64,000 nt of DNA. Origin: JAJNPS01 sp031378845. Lineage in GTDB: Bacteria > Pseudomonadota > Alphaproteobacteria > Rhodobacterales > Rhodobacteraceae. The DNA is taken from positions 1-64,000 of the forward strand of contig JANNES010000007.1 in NCBI GenBank assembly GCA_031378845.1. The letters run 5' to 3'. Shown piece by piece: positions 50,165 to 58,834 of the stretch. A model generated the notes under the pieces. That model did not search any database, was not told the DNA's origin, and saw only the letters and a list, made by a program, of their open reading frames with translations. Position 1 is the stretch's first letter. Each line of letters begins with the position of its first letter. Made by a program: the position numbers and the translations under genes.

Positions 50165-52108
50165 ATGACCTTGACCCCCAAACCCATGCTGGACCGCGTG
50201 CCCTTGCCCGGGGATCTCAAGGCGCTGAGCGACGGTGAGCTTGGCCAGTTGGCCGATGAGTTGCGCCGTGAGGTCATCGAGGTCGTGGCCCAGACCGGCG
50301 GACATCTGGGATCGTCCTTGGGCGTGGTGGAGCTGACGGTGGCGATCCATGCGGTCTTTAACACGCCGATCGACAAGCTGATCTGGGACGTGGGCCATCA
50401 ATGCTATCCCCACAAGATTCTGACCGGCAGGCGCGACCGGATGCTGACCCTGCGGCAGGCAGGGGGCCTGAGCGGGTTCACCAAGCGGTCGGAGTCCGAA
50501 TACGACGCCTTTGGCGCGGCGCATTCCTCGACCTCTATCAGTGCCGCGCTTGGCTATGCCGTCGGGCGCGAGATGGGGATGCCGGTTGGCGATACGATTG
50601 CCGTCATCGGTGATGGTGCCATCACCGCTGGCATGGCCTATGAGGCGATGAACCATGCGGGGCATCTCAAGGAACGGTTGTTCGTCATCCTCAACGACAA
50701 TGACATGTCGATTGCGCCGCCGGTCGGGGCGATGTCGAGCTATCTCAACTCGATTGCCGAAAAGGGACCCTTTGCGGCGTTGAAGGCGGTCGCCCAAGGG
50801 CTGGAAGCAGCCTTGCCTGGCCCCGTGCGTGACGGCGCGCGCCGTGCGCGCCAGTTGGTTACCGGGATGCCCGGCGGCGGCACGCTCTTTGAAGAGTTCG
50901 GGTTCAGCTATATCGGCCCGATCGACGGACACGATATGGGCCAGCTGCTGGCGACCCTTCGCGCGGCCAAGACACGGGCGGCCGGGCCTGTGCTGATCCA
51001 TTGCGTTACCGTCAAGGGCAAGGGCTATGCCCCCGCCGAAGGGGCGGATGACAAATATCACGGGGTGGCCAAGTTCGATGTGACGACGGGCGTGCAGGCC
51101 AAGGGTAAGTCCAACGCACCAAGCTATACGCAGGTCTTTGGCGAGACGCTGACGACCGAGGCCGCCGATGATCCGCGGATCGTGGCGATCACTGCCGCCA
51201 TGCCGGGCGGGACGGGTCTCGACATCATGCAGGCGCGGTTTCCCAAACGGGTGTTCGATGTGGGCATCGCCGAGCAGCACGGCGTGACCTTTGCCGCCGG
51301 TCTTGCCGCCAGCGGCATGCGCCCGTTCTGTGCAATCTATTCCAGTTTCCTGCAGCGCGGCTATGACCAGATCGTGCATGACGTCGCGCTGCAGAACCTG
51401 CCCGTCCGCTTTGCCATCGACCGGGCCGGGCTGGTGGGCCAGGACGGCGCGACCCATGCAGGCGCGTTCGACATCGGGTTTCTGGCGAACCTGCCCAACA
51501 TGACGGTGATGGCTGCGGGCGACGAGGCCGACCTCGTGCATATGATCGCCACCGCCGTGCAGCACGATCATGGACCCATTGCGTTTCGGTATCCGCGCGG
51601 CGAAGGCGTGGGGGTCGAGATGCCGGCGCGTGGCACGGCACTGGAGATCGGGCGCGGTCGCGTGGTGCGCGAGGGGGCGGATGTGGCGATCCTGTCGTTC
51701 GGCGCGCATCTGGCCGAGGCACTGGCGGCGGCGGATCTGCTGGAGGCCGAGGGGATCCGCATCACGGTCGCCGATGCGCGCTTTGCCAAGCCGCTTGATA
51801 CCGCGTTGATTGACCAGCTGCTGCGCCATCACGGCGCACTGATCACGCTTGAACAGGGATCAACGGGGGGATTCGGCGCGCAGGTTCTGCACTATCTTGC
51901 CAATTCCGGCGGGCTGGAGCGGGGCCGCGTGATCCGCACGCTGACCTTGCCCGACAAGTTCATCGATCAAGCCAGCCCCGCCCAGATGTATGCAGAGGCA
52001 GGCATGCGGGCCGCAGATATTGTGGTGCTGATCAAGGGCATCTTGGGGCGTGCCACATCAACCGGTCCGGTATCGCCGCGCCCGATGTCGCAGGCGCGGA
52101 TGAATTAG
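50165..52108 (+). CDS. dxs: 1-deoxy-D-xylulose-5-phosphate synthase
   Basis: A 647-residue ThDP enzyme joining pyruvate and glyceraldehyde 3-phosphate, the first and flux-setting step of isoprenoid synthesis. Motifs: GGHLGSSLGVVEL near residue 39, the ThDP motif GDGAITAGMAYEAMN near 149 and DRAGLVGQDGATHAG near 420. The location after pufX resembles Rhodobacter and places precursor supply for carotenoids and phytol beside pigment genes. MTLTPKPMLDRVPLPG is the natural start. Confidence 0.96.
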   Translation: MTLTPKPMLDRVPLPGDLKALSDGELGQLADELRREVIEVVAQTGGHLGSSLGVVELTVAIHAVFNTPIDKLIWDVGHQCYPHKILTGRRDRMLTLRQAGGLSGFTKRSESEYDAFGAAHSSTSISAALGYAVGREMGMPVGDTIAVIGDGAITAGMAYEAMNHAGHLKERLFVILNDNDMSIAPPVGAMSSYLNSIAEKGPFAALKAVAQGLEAALPGPVRDGARRARQLVTGMPGGGTLFEEFGFSYIGPIDGHDMGQLLATLRAAKTRAAGPVLIHCVTVKGKGYAPAEGADDKYHGVAKFDVTTGVQAKGKSNAPSYTQVFGETLTTEAADDPRIVAITAAMPGGTGLDIMQARFPKRVFDVGIAEQHGVTFAAGLAASGMRPFCAIYSSFLQRGYDQIVHDVALQNLPVRFAIDRAGLVGQDGATHAGAFDIGFLANLPNMTVMAAGDEADLVHMIATAVQHDHGPIAFRYPRGEGVGVEMPARGTALEIGRGRVVREGADVAILSFGAHLAEALAAADLLEAEGIRITVADARFAKPLDTALIDQLLRHHGALITLEQGSTGGFGAQVLHYLANSGGLERGRVIRTLTLPDKFIDQASPAQMYAEAGMRAADIVVLIKGILGRATSTGPVSPRPMSQARMN

Positions 52109-52236
52109 GCGCCGGCCTCTGGCGTGCGCTTTGCCAATTCTTTACGGCTTCTCCAACTTCGCCCCATAACCCGTTGCCGGACGGGGTTTTCTGTGGCAAG
52201 ACGGAGCGGTTGACAACTAAACTGAAGAGTTCAGCC

Positions 52237-52890
52237 ATGAGCGATTTCCAGCAGCGCCGCGTGATGATGGTCGACACGCAGGTGCGCCCTTCGGATGTCA
52301 CAAAGTTTCCCATAATCGATGCGATGCTGTCGGTCCCGCGCGAATTGTATGTCCCGGCAGACAAGCGCGAGGCCGCCTATATGGGCGAAAATCTGGAGCT
52401 GATTTCGGGCCGTGTAATGCTCGATGCGCGCACTTTGGCAAAGCTGCTGGACGCGATGAACATCCAACCGGGTGAGCTGGTGCTCGATCTCGGTGCGGGG
52501 CTTGGCTATTCGACCGCTGTGATCGCGCGTCTGGCCGAAGCGGTGATCGGTGTCGAAGAGGATGAGGCGCTGGCCAATGACGCGCAGCGCCGACTGGCCG
52601 AAGAGGGCGTCGACAATGCCCATATCGTGCGCGCGCCTCTGACCACCGGCAGCGCCAAACATGGCCCCTATGATGTGATCATGGTCGAAGGCGGCGTCGA
52701 GACGGTGCCGACAGCGATCCTTGGTCAGCTGAAAGACGGCGGCCGCATCGGCTGCGTCTTTATGGAAGGTGCGTTGGGTGTCGCGCGCATCGGCTGGAAG
52801 CAAGAGAACAAGATGAGCTGGCGGTTCTTGTTCAATGCCGCAGCCCCGGTGTTGCCGGGATTTGCAGCCGCCCGCAGCTTTACGCTTTGA
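52237..52890 (+). CDS. protein-L-isoaspartate O-methyltransferase family protein
   Basis: A 217-residue SAM-dependent methyltransferase of the PCMT family. The core LVLDLGAGLGYSTAVIARLAEAV is near residue 87. It opens MSDFQQRRVMMVDTQVRPSD and has RELYVPADKREAAY. Whether it repairs isoaspartate is uncertain, as many homologues beside tolC have not been tested. It has its own promoter-like TTGACA at 52210. Confidence 0.88.
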   Translation: MSDFQQRRVMMVDTQVRPSDVTKFPIIDAMLSVPRELYVPADKREAAYMGENLELISGRVMLDARTLAKLLDAMNIQPGELVLDLGAGLGYSTAVIARLAEAVIGVEEDEALANDAQRRLAEEGVDNAHIVRAPLTTGSAKHGPYDVIMVEGGVETVPTAILGQLKDGGRIGCVFMEGALGVARIGWKQENKMSWRFLFNAAAPVLPGFAAARSFTL

Positions 52891-52998
52891 TGGATCGGGG
52901 TTGACTGCATCCGGGCCATCTGTGTTGCGCGGCATTGGTATCGGGGGCAGGTCGCCCTGGTTGGTCGAAAAATAGTCGTGAGATGGAGTGAGAGCCGC

Positions 52999-54372
52999 AT
53001 GAAAGCCTGGATTTTCGCAGTGACCTTGGGGATGTCCGCCGGACTGGGCGTGCTTCCGTCTGCGGCCGAGAGCCTCGCCGACGCGCTGACATCGGCCTAT
53101 CGCAACTCCAACCTGCTGGACCAGAACCGCGCCTTGCTGCGTGCCAGCGACGAAGATGTCGCCAGTGCCGTTGCAGCCTTGCGCCCGATCATTGCGTTTG
53201 CGTCCTCAGCCAACTGGAGCAAGGCCGATACCTCGCAAGGGGGCCTGCCGGTGACGGTCGAGAATCTGTCCGCATCGGCCAGCTTGTCGGCGGAAATGAC
53301 CTTGCTGGATTTTGGCCGCTCGAAGCTGGGCGTTGAGATCGCCCGCGAGACGGTGATGTCGACGCGTGAGGCGCTGGTGACGGTGGAACAGGACGTCCTT
53401 TTTGCGGCGGTTGACGCCTTTGTCAGCGTGCGCCTTGCCGAAGAGGTGGTCGTCCTGCGGCAGAACAACCTGCGCGTGATCACCGAAGAACTGCGCGGGG
53501 CGCGCGACCGGTTTGATGTCGGCGAGGCGACCCGCACGGATGTGGCCACTGCGGAATCGGGTCTGGCGGGTGCGCGGGCCAATCTGGCGGCAGCCCAGGG
53601 CGATCTGTTGGTGGCGCGCGAAAGCTACCGTGCCGCGACCGGTGACTATCCCAAGCGGCTGGGCGGTTTGCCGCGCCTTCCGAAATTGCCGCGCAACCTT
53701 GCCGAGGCTGAAACCGTCGCGATGCGCAATCATCCCTTGATCCGCCAGGCACAGCGTGACGTGACGGTTGCGGGCCTCAACGTCGATCTGGCGCGCGCGG
53801 GCTTTTCGCCGACGCTTACCGGGCGGGCCGCGCTGACACTGGAAGATGGCGGCGACGAAACCCAGACGCTGAGCCTGAACCTGAACCAGACGATTTATCG
53901 AGGCGGCGGTCTGTCGGCGGTCTATCGGCGTGCCCTGGCGCTGCAAGATGCGTCGCGCGCAGGTCTGCGCCAGACGGCAGTGAACGTTGCGCAGAATCTG
54001 GGCAACGCGTGGGCGCGTCTGGCGGTTGCGGATGCGTCAAACGAGGCCAACCGCCGCCAGATCATCGCGGCACAGACCGCGTTCGACGGGATCCGCGAGG
54101 AGGCCGCGTTGGGCGCGCGCACCACGCTGGATGTGCTGGACGCCGAACAGTCGCTGCTGGATGCGCGCAATGCGCTGTTGCAATCGGAAGCAGATCGCTA
54201 CCGCGAGGTCTATAACATCTTGCGCGCGGTGGGACTTTTGACGGTCGATCATCTGAAACTCGGCATCCCGACCTATGATACGTCGGCCTATTTCGACGCG
54301 GTGCGAAATGCGCCTGCCACCTCTGCGCAAGGCAAGAAGCTGGACCGGATTCTGGAAAAGATCGGCAACTGA
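52999..54372 (+). CDS. tolC: TolC-family outer-membrane efflux protein
   Basis: A 457-residue protein with an N-terminal signal (cleaved after about residue 24, PSAAES) and two long helical repeats typical of outer-membrane exit ducts, e.g. ARDRFDVGEATRTDVATAES near residue 170 and GAR-TLDVLDAEQSLLDARNAL near 380. It serves type I secretion and RND efflux. A GGAG ribosome site precedes the ATG. The gene follows the PCMT-like gene, an arrangement common in this family. Confidence 0.92.
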   Translation: MKAWIFAVTLGMSAGLGVLPSAAESLADALTSAYRNSNLLDQNRALLRASDEDVASAVAALRPIIAFASSANWSKADTSQGGLPVTVENLSASASLSAEMTLLDFGRSKLGVEIARETVMSTREALVTVEQDVLFAAVDAFVSVRLAEEVVVLRQNNLRVITEELRGARDRFDVGEATRTDVATAESGLAGARANLAAAQGDLLVARESYRAATGDYPKRLGGLPRLPKLPRNLAEAETVAMRNHPLIRQAQRDVTVAGLNVDLARAGFSPTLTGRAALTLEDGGDETQTLSLNLNQTIYRGGGLSAVYRRALALQDASRAGLRQTAVNVAQNLGNAWARLAVADASNEANRRQIIAAQTAFDGIREEAALGARTTLDVLDAEQSLLDARNALLQSEADRYREVYNILRAVGLLTVDHLKLGIPTYDTSAYFDAVRNAPATSAQGKKLDRILEKIGN

Positions 54373-54566
54373 TTCCGTTCTTTGCCGATCGGGCAGGCGT
54401 GCTCGGGTGATCCGCTTGCCCTGCGCCCGGCTTTGGCGCATGCCTGCCGGATGAATCGGCAAGCTTTGGCGTTTTGTTAAGGCAAAATATGGTCCAATCT
54501 TGTGAAAGAGGATTCGCCCTTCTACAATTTGTGGGGGGCCGCAGGATTGATCGCAGGTATGGTGCA

Positions 54567-56420
54567 ATGTCGGAGCCGATGAGTTCCCTTGAAATCGAAG
54601 ACGTTCTGGCCTCTATCCGGCGGCTGGTGTCTGGCGATTTGCGTGCCGCCAACAATCCGGGGGCCGCAAGCAAGCTGATGCTGACGCCTGCATTGCGCGT
54701 CGTGTCGCAGACAACGCGCACCGATTCTGCAAGCTCCGCCCCCGATGCGGCCACGTCCGGACCCGCTGTGCCCGTGCAGGACTGGGTGGACTGGATTCCC
54801 AATCAGTCGACCTTGTCGGCGGTCGCAGACCAAGAGGCGGATCATCTCGACTTTGGCACCCCTCATGCACCAGATGTGATTGCAGCGCCGGTGCGCGCAT
54901 CGGCGGGCCGGTCAGCGATGGAGTCTGCGGCGGCGGCATTTCACGGCGAGGCGGACGATGAGTTCATCCTGTCGTGGTCGGACAGCGGCAATTTCGTGCT
55001 GCACGGAGATCATGCCGCGGACTTGGCGGCGCGAGACGTGCAGCCGGGCACCACCCGGGGGCATGCGGCGGTCTTTGCGGTTCTGACGGGCGACGAGCCG
55101 GCGGCGCGACTTCCTGCCACGACCGATCTTTACGATGCCGAAGGCGGTGCGCCGGTTGAGGAAGACCCCGCGGAATGGTCCGATGTTGCCTGGGACGACC
55201 CGCAGACTGCGGCGACCGCGTCCGTGGCGGACGATACCGACGCACAAGACGACGAGATGTCGGAGCCTGATGCACCGAGGCTGGAGCCGCTGATCCTGCC
55301 GTTCATCTCAAGCCGCCGCGCGGCGGTGACGGACGCGGCTAATCCTGACGCGGATGTTGTGGTGACGGCGCCGGTGGCGCTTGTCGGGACCATGGCCGAG
55401 CCGCTGATCCTCAGCGCAGCCGCGGCGGTCGTGCCCGGGGATGTGGCCGTGACGCCGGAACGTTCGGCGGCAGAACAGGTTGCACAGGCGTCCGTGCCGG
55501 ACGTGGTCGCGGGGGGCGCTGCCCAGCAGGTCGCCGATACGCCAGAGCCCGAGGCACCTGCAGGGGCTGCCGGATCAGGCATCGCGGAGCGGGTCGTCGC
55601 AGAGGTGGCCCCAGCAGATCAAATGGGATCCGGCATGGCTGGCCCGCAGGTCGTCCCCGCAGAGGATGCGCCGACTGAGGCGACGGCGACCGAGATGTCG
55701 CCAGAGGTCGCAGCCCTACAGAGCGTCGCGACCGAGGTTGATCTTGGCCCGATGTTGCCCGCAGAGGTGCCGCCGGATGCGCCGGTCGGTCATGCAAGCC
55801 TTGACGCATTTGCGCACAGCGCGCAGGATCTGGCCGATGCATCTGCACCTTCTGCGCAACCCGATCCTGCGGATGCCCTGCCGCCCGTTGCTGAAATCGT
55901 GGTCGCCCCGGCGAGTGCCGACGCGCCCGAGGCGTCACCCGATGACACCGCCCCCAAGATCAATGCGGCGGCCAAACTGGCAAAGGCCGCATTCACGCGG
56001 TGGCCGGGTTGGGCGCAGTCTGACCCTGATGGCGTGGTCGTCGACGAGGTGGCAAAGGCCCCCGAGCCACCACCGTCCCCGATCGTGACGGCGCCCGCAC
56101 CACGTCGAAAAGCCAAGCACATGCAGCAAGACCTGACCTGGGCCGACCGCGCCGAGGCCGAGATCCACCGCCAGCTTGCGGCGGAGCTTGGACAGGTTGC
56201 AATCGAGAATGTGGGAACGCAGACACAGGCCCTGCAGATGTCCGAGGCGGCGTTGTGTGACCTCGTTCGCAACCTGATCCGCGAAGAGCTGTCGGGCAAG
56301 CTGGGCGAACGGATCACCCAGAACGTCCGCAAGCTGGTGCAGCTGGAACTGCAAAAGACGATGTCGCTGCAGGTCAGCGAATTTCGTTCGCAGCGGCGCG
56401 ATCCTGACACCGACGCCTGA
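54567..56420 (+). CDS. DUF2497 / PopZ-like protein with a long acidic linker
   Basis: A 617-residue cytoplasmic protein. Its N-terminal helix MSSLEIEDVLASIRRLVSGD (residues about 5-24) and C-terminal helices LCDLVRNLIREELSGKLGER and the following VRKLVQLELQKT resemble the conserved ends of PopZ, the pole-organising scaffold of Caulobacter. They are separated by about 500 residues rich in Ala, Pro, Asp, Glu and Val, likely disordered, much longer than in PopZ itself. A polar hub role is inferred, not shown. Confidence 0.7.
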   Translation: MSEPMSSLEIEDVLASIRRLVSGDLRAANNPGAASKLMLTPALRVVSQTTRTDSASSAPDAATSGPAVPVQDWVDWIPNQSTLSAVADQEADHLDFGTPHAPDVIAAPVRASAGRSAMESAAAAFHGEADDEFILSWSDSGNFVLHGDHAADLAARDVQPGTTRGHAAVFAVLTGDEPAARLPATTDLYDAEGGAPVEEDPAEWSDVAWDDPQTAATASVADDTDAQDDEMSEPDAPRLEPLILPFISSRRAAVTDAANPDADVVVTAPVALVGTMAEPLILSAAAAVVPGDVAVTPERSAAEQVAQASVPDVVAGGAAQQVADTPEPEAPAGAAGSGIAERVVAEVAPADQMGSGMAGPQVVPAEDAPTEATATEMSPEVAALQSVATEVDLGPMLPAEVPPDAPVGHASLDAFAHSAQDLADASAPSAQPDPADALPPVAEIVVAPASADAPEASPDDTAPKINAAAKLAKAAFTRWPGWAQSDPDGVVVDEVAKAPEPPPSPIVTAPAPRRKAKHMQQDLTWADRAEAEIHRQLAAELGQVAIENVGTQTQALQMSEAALCDLVRNLIREELSGKLGERITQNVRKLVQLELQKTMSLQVSEFRSQRRDPDTDA

Positions 56421-56478
56421 GGTGGTGATCGATCCGGGGCGCGTTTGGACCGGTCGCCGCGTTTCAATGTGCGAGATC

Positions 56479-56514
56479 AAAAAAGAAAAGACGCACCACC
56501 GATGTGAGTGCGTC
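56479..56514 (-). terminator. terminator for DUF6280-like gene
   Basis: On the minus strand GACGCAC and GTGCGTC pair (7 bp) and are followed by TTTTCTTTTTT, 30 bases beyond the stop of the 108-residue gene. Confidence 0.8.
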
Positions 56515-56543
56515 CTTGCTTTGGGTCGGCGGTAAAGGAAGGC

Positions 56544-56870
56544 TCAGGCGGCTTCGGCATGGTCCGCTTCCAGCGCGTGCCGACGTTCGCTTTCCTCGCG
56601 CGAAAGCGCAATCGAGGTGCGTACACCCTTGCCGACAAAATCCATCAGGCCCTTGACCACGCGCTCGTTCGGGTCGATCCCGGCACAGCTCAGCACCTCG
56701 CGGCCATCGCGCGACCGCGCCCAGCGAGCGATCTGGTCGGGGCCGTTGCCATAGCGCTTGTCATCCGCAATCGCATCATCAAGGGCTGCAAGAACCACTG
56801 CCGCAAAGAGTTTGCGAGCGCGTTGACCCTGTTCGAAGTTGAAGGCGGTACCATCAACGAAATCTGCCAT
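56544..56870 (-). CDS. small conserved protein (DUF6280-like)
   Basis: A 108-residue soluble protein starting MADFVDGTAFNFEQGQRARK, with the acidic-to-basic helical pattern LDDAIADDKRYGNGPDQIARWARSRDG and a charged His-rich end. Homologues are common in Rhodobacteraceae, but no function is known. It is monocistronic with its own terminator. Confidence 0.75.
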   Translation of the reverse strand: MADFVDGTAFNFEQGQRARKLFAAVVLAALDDAIADDKRYGNGPDQIARWARSRDGREVLSCAGIDPNERVVKGLMDFVGKGVRTSIALSREESERRHALEADHAEAA

Positions 56871-57082
56871 TTCGCTTCCTCTGTCGTTTTTTCATTCGTT
56901 TGGGCGCCCGGAGAATATGACGATATCGTCACGATTCTGGGTTTCCGTTTTGGCAATGCTGCTATGCATATCTTGCATGGCTGTTCCGGTCGGCTACTGC
57001 ATTTAGTCAGCTTGCACCCGAGTCGTCACCCGTATATAGCAGCGTGCCGAAACATTTCAACCTTTTGTCAAGGTTTTGCCAC

Positions 57083-57646
57083 ATGCCGAAGATTAACGGA
57101 AACGAGATCAAGCCGGGGGCGATCCTTGAACATGACAATGGCTTGTGGGCCGCGGTCAAAGTGAACCATGTAAAGCCCGGCAAAGGCGGCGCGTTTGCGC
57201 AGGTGGAGCTGAAAAACCTGCGTGATGGCCGCAAGTTGAACGAACGCTTTCGCTCCGAGGACAAGGTGGAGCGGGTCGAGCTGGAGATCAAGGACCAGCA
57301 GTTTCTCTATGAAAGCGACGGGCGGCTGGTCTTTATGGACGCCGAAACGTTTGAACAGGTGGAGATCGACTCGGATCTGTTGGGCGACCGGCGCCCGTTT
57401 TTGCAAGATGGCATGACGGCGTCGGTGGAATACTACGGCGAAGAGGCGCTGAACGTGCGCATCCCGCAAAAGGTCAAGTGCCGCGTGAAGGAGACCGAGC
57501 CGGTCCAGAACGGCCAGACTGCTTCGAAAAGCTTCAAGCCCGCGATACTGGAAAATGGCGTGCGGATCATGATCCCGCCGTTTGTCGGACCCGAGGAGGA
57601 CATCATCGTGCATACCGAATTGATGGAATATTCCGAACGGGCTTGA
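57083..57646 (+). CDS. efp: elongation factor P
   Basis: A 187-residue tRNA-shaped factor that frees ribosomes stalled at polyproline. The modified loop HVKPGKGGAFAQVEL (modification Lys at about residue 34) and the three-domain length are typical. MPKINGNEIKPG is the usual start. The following gene is a small membrane protein 62 bp away. Confidence 0.97.
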   Translation: MPKINGNEIKPGAILEHDNGLWAAVKVNHVKPGKGGAFAQVELKNLRDGRKLNERFRSEDKVERVELEIKDQQFLYESDGRLVFMDAETFEQVEIDSDLLGDRRPFLQDGMTASVEYYGEEALNVRIPQKVKCRVKETEPVQNGQTASKSFKPAILENGVRIMIPPFVGPEEDIIVHTELMEYSERA

Positions 57647-57708
57647 GCGACGCCCGCAATATGGGCGACAGTGACGCAACAGAAAAACAGCCGCAGGAGC
57701 CCGCCACC

Positions 57709-57990
57709 ATGTCTGACTGGTTTCGCCCAAAGGCCTATCATGCTGTCGTGCTTTTGGTCTTCATGGGCCTTTGCTCGGTGGGGTTTGCCTGGCTGTCCTA
57801 TGGGTTGATCAAGGTGGCGATGGCGAATGTCGATTTCTTGACGGAACACGGCACGCGCGCGGTTTCGGAAGGCGGGCTGGTGCAGCTGATGCTGATCGGC
57901 CTCAAGTCGTTTGCGGCGCTGCTGTTCTATCTGGGATTCAAGGGGATCGAGCATGAATTGCTGATCCGCTGGAACGGCCGTTCGCACTGA
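57709..57990 (+). CDS. small two-helix inner-membrane protein
   Basis: A 93-residue protein with two hydrophobic helices (residues about 12-38 and 58-78) separated by a charged loop. AGGAG lies about 11 bases before ATG 57709. An upstream ATG at 57661 would add 16 polar residues. Function unknown; it may share a transcript with efp. Confidence 0.7.
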   Translation: MSDWFRPKAYHAVVLLVFMGLCSVGFAWLSYGLIKVAMANVDFLTEHGTRAVSEGGLVQLMLIGLKSFAALLFYLGFKGIEHELLIRWNGRSH

Positions 57991-57997
57991 ACACGGC

Positions 57998-58783
57998 CTA
58001 GGGGTGCGGGCTCAGCCGCGCGTCTCCGGCGCGCAGCGGGCCATCGGCGCGGTCAAGGCGCAGATGGGCAATGGCATGGCCACCGGCTTGGGTGAACAGC
58101 GTCCCTGCGACTTTGTCGCCGGCCATGATCGCGGTTCCGATGGGCGCGGTTCCCGAAATGGCAACACGCACCAGACCCTTGCGCAGGTCGGTCTTGTGTT
58201 TCATGCGGGCGGTGACCTCCTGGCCCACATAGCAGCCTTTGTGAAAGTCGACGCCGTGCAGGCGTTCAAATCCGGCCTCAAGGATGAAGGTGTCATTCGC
58301 GATCAGCTCGATGCCGGTGTCCGGGACAATGACTGCGACACGCAATGCGTCCCAGTCGATGCGGGGTGCGTCGGTTGCGGGCGCGGGCCGCCACGCGCGC
58401 CATCCGAGTGACGCATGACGCGGGTCGGGCAAGGCGTCCGCAGGGCAGGGGCCAAGGCCGCGATGGACATGAAGCGGGCTCGGGGCAAAAGCCACATCGG
58501 CACGCAGCCGGTACATCTGCAACCGCTGCAAGGTGGCGGGCGCGATGCTTGCGTCGATGTCGATGAGGCAGGTTCCCGCTGCGCTGTCGGGCAGGGCCAC
58601 GACAAAGAAGTCGGCCAGATACTTGCCCTGTGGTGTCAGAAGTCCGGTCCAGACTATCCCGGGCCCCTTGGCCAGCGGCAATACGTCGTTGGTGACAAGC
58701 CCTTGCAGAAAGGTCAGCGCATCGCGACCCGTCACTTGCCACAAGACCCGCAGGCGTGCGGTGTTGTCGGCCATGTCCGTCAT
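57998..58783 (-). CDS. ygfZ: YgfZ/GcvT-domain protein
   Basis: A 261-residue folate-binding protein involved in Fe-S cluster assembly or repair. The family motif HKGCYVGQEVTAR (Cys near residue 182) is intact, and the N-terminal LQGLVTNDV loop resembles the aminomethyltransferase fold. It is shorter than E. coli YgfZ but typical for alphaproteobacteria. It is convergent with the small membrane gene. Confidence 0.92.
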   Translation of the reverse strand: MTDMADNTARLRVLWQVTGRDALTFLQGLVTNDVLPLAKGPGIVWTGLLTPQGKYLADFFVVALPDSAAGTCLIDIDASIAPATLQRLQMYRLRADVAFAPSPLHVHRGLGPCPADALPDPRHASLGWRAWRPAPATDAPRIDWDALRVAVIVPDTGIELIANDTFILEAGFERLHGVDFHKGCYVGQEVTARMKHKTDLRKGLVRVAISGTAPIGTAIMAGDKVAGTLFTQAGGHAIAHLRLDRADGPLRAGDARLSPHP

Positions 58784-58834
58784 CCTTGTTCCTGATTGCA
58801 GATATAGGGTCGCGACCGGGCTTGCGCCATGCGG

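Noticed and set aside
49850..51832. 660-codon open frame antisense to dxs and pufX
   Set aside because: Composition is Arg/His/Gly-rich as expected for an antisense shadow, and dxs occupies the region in full.
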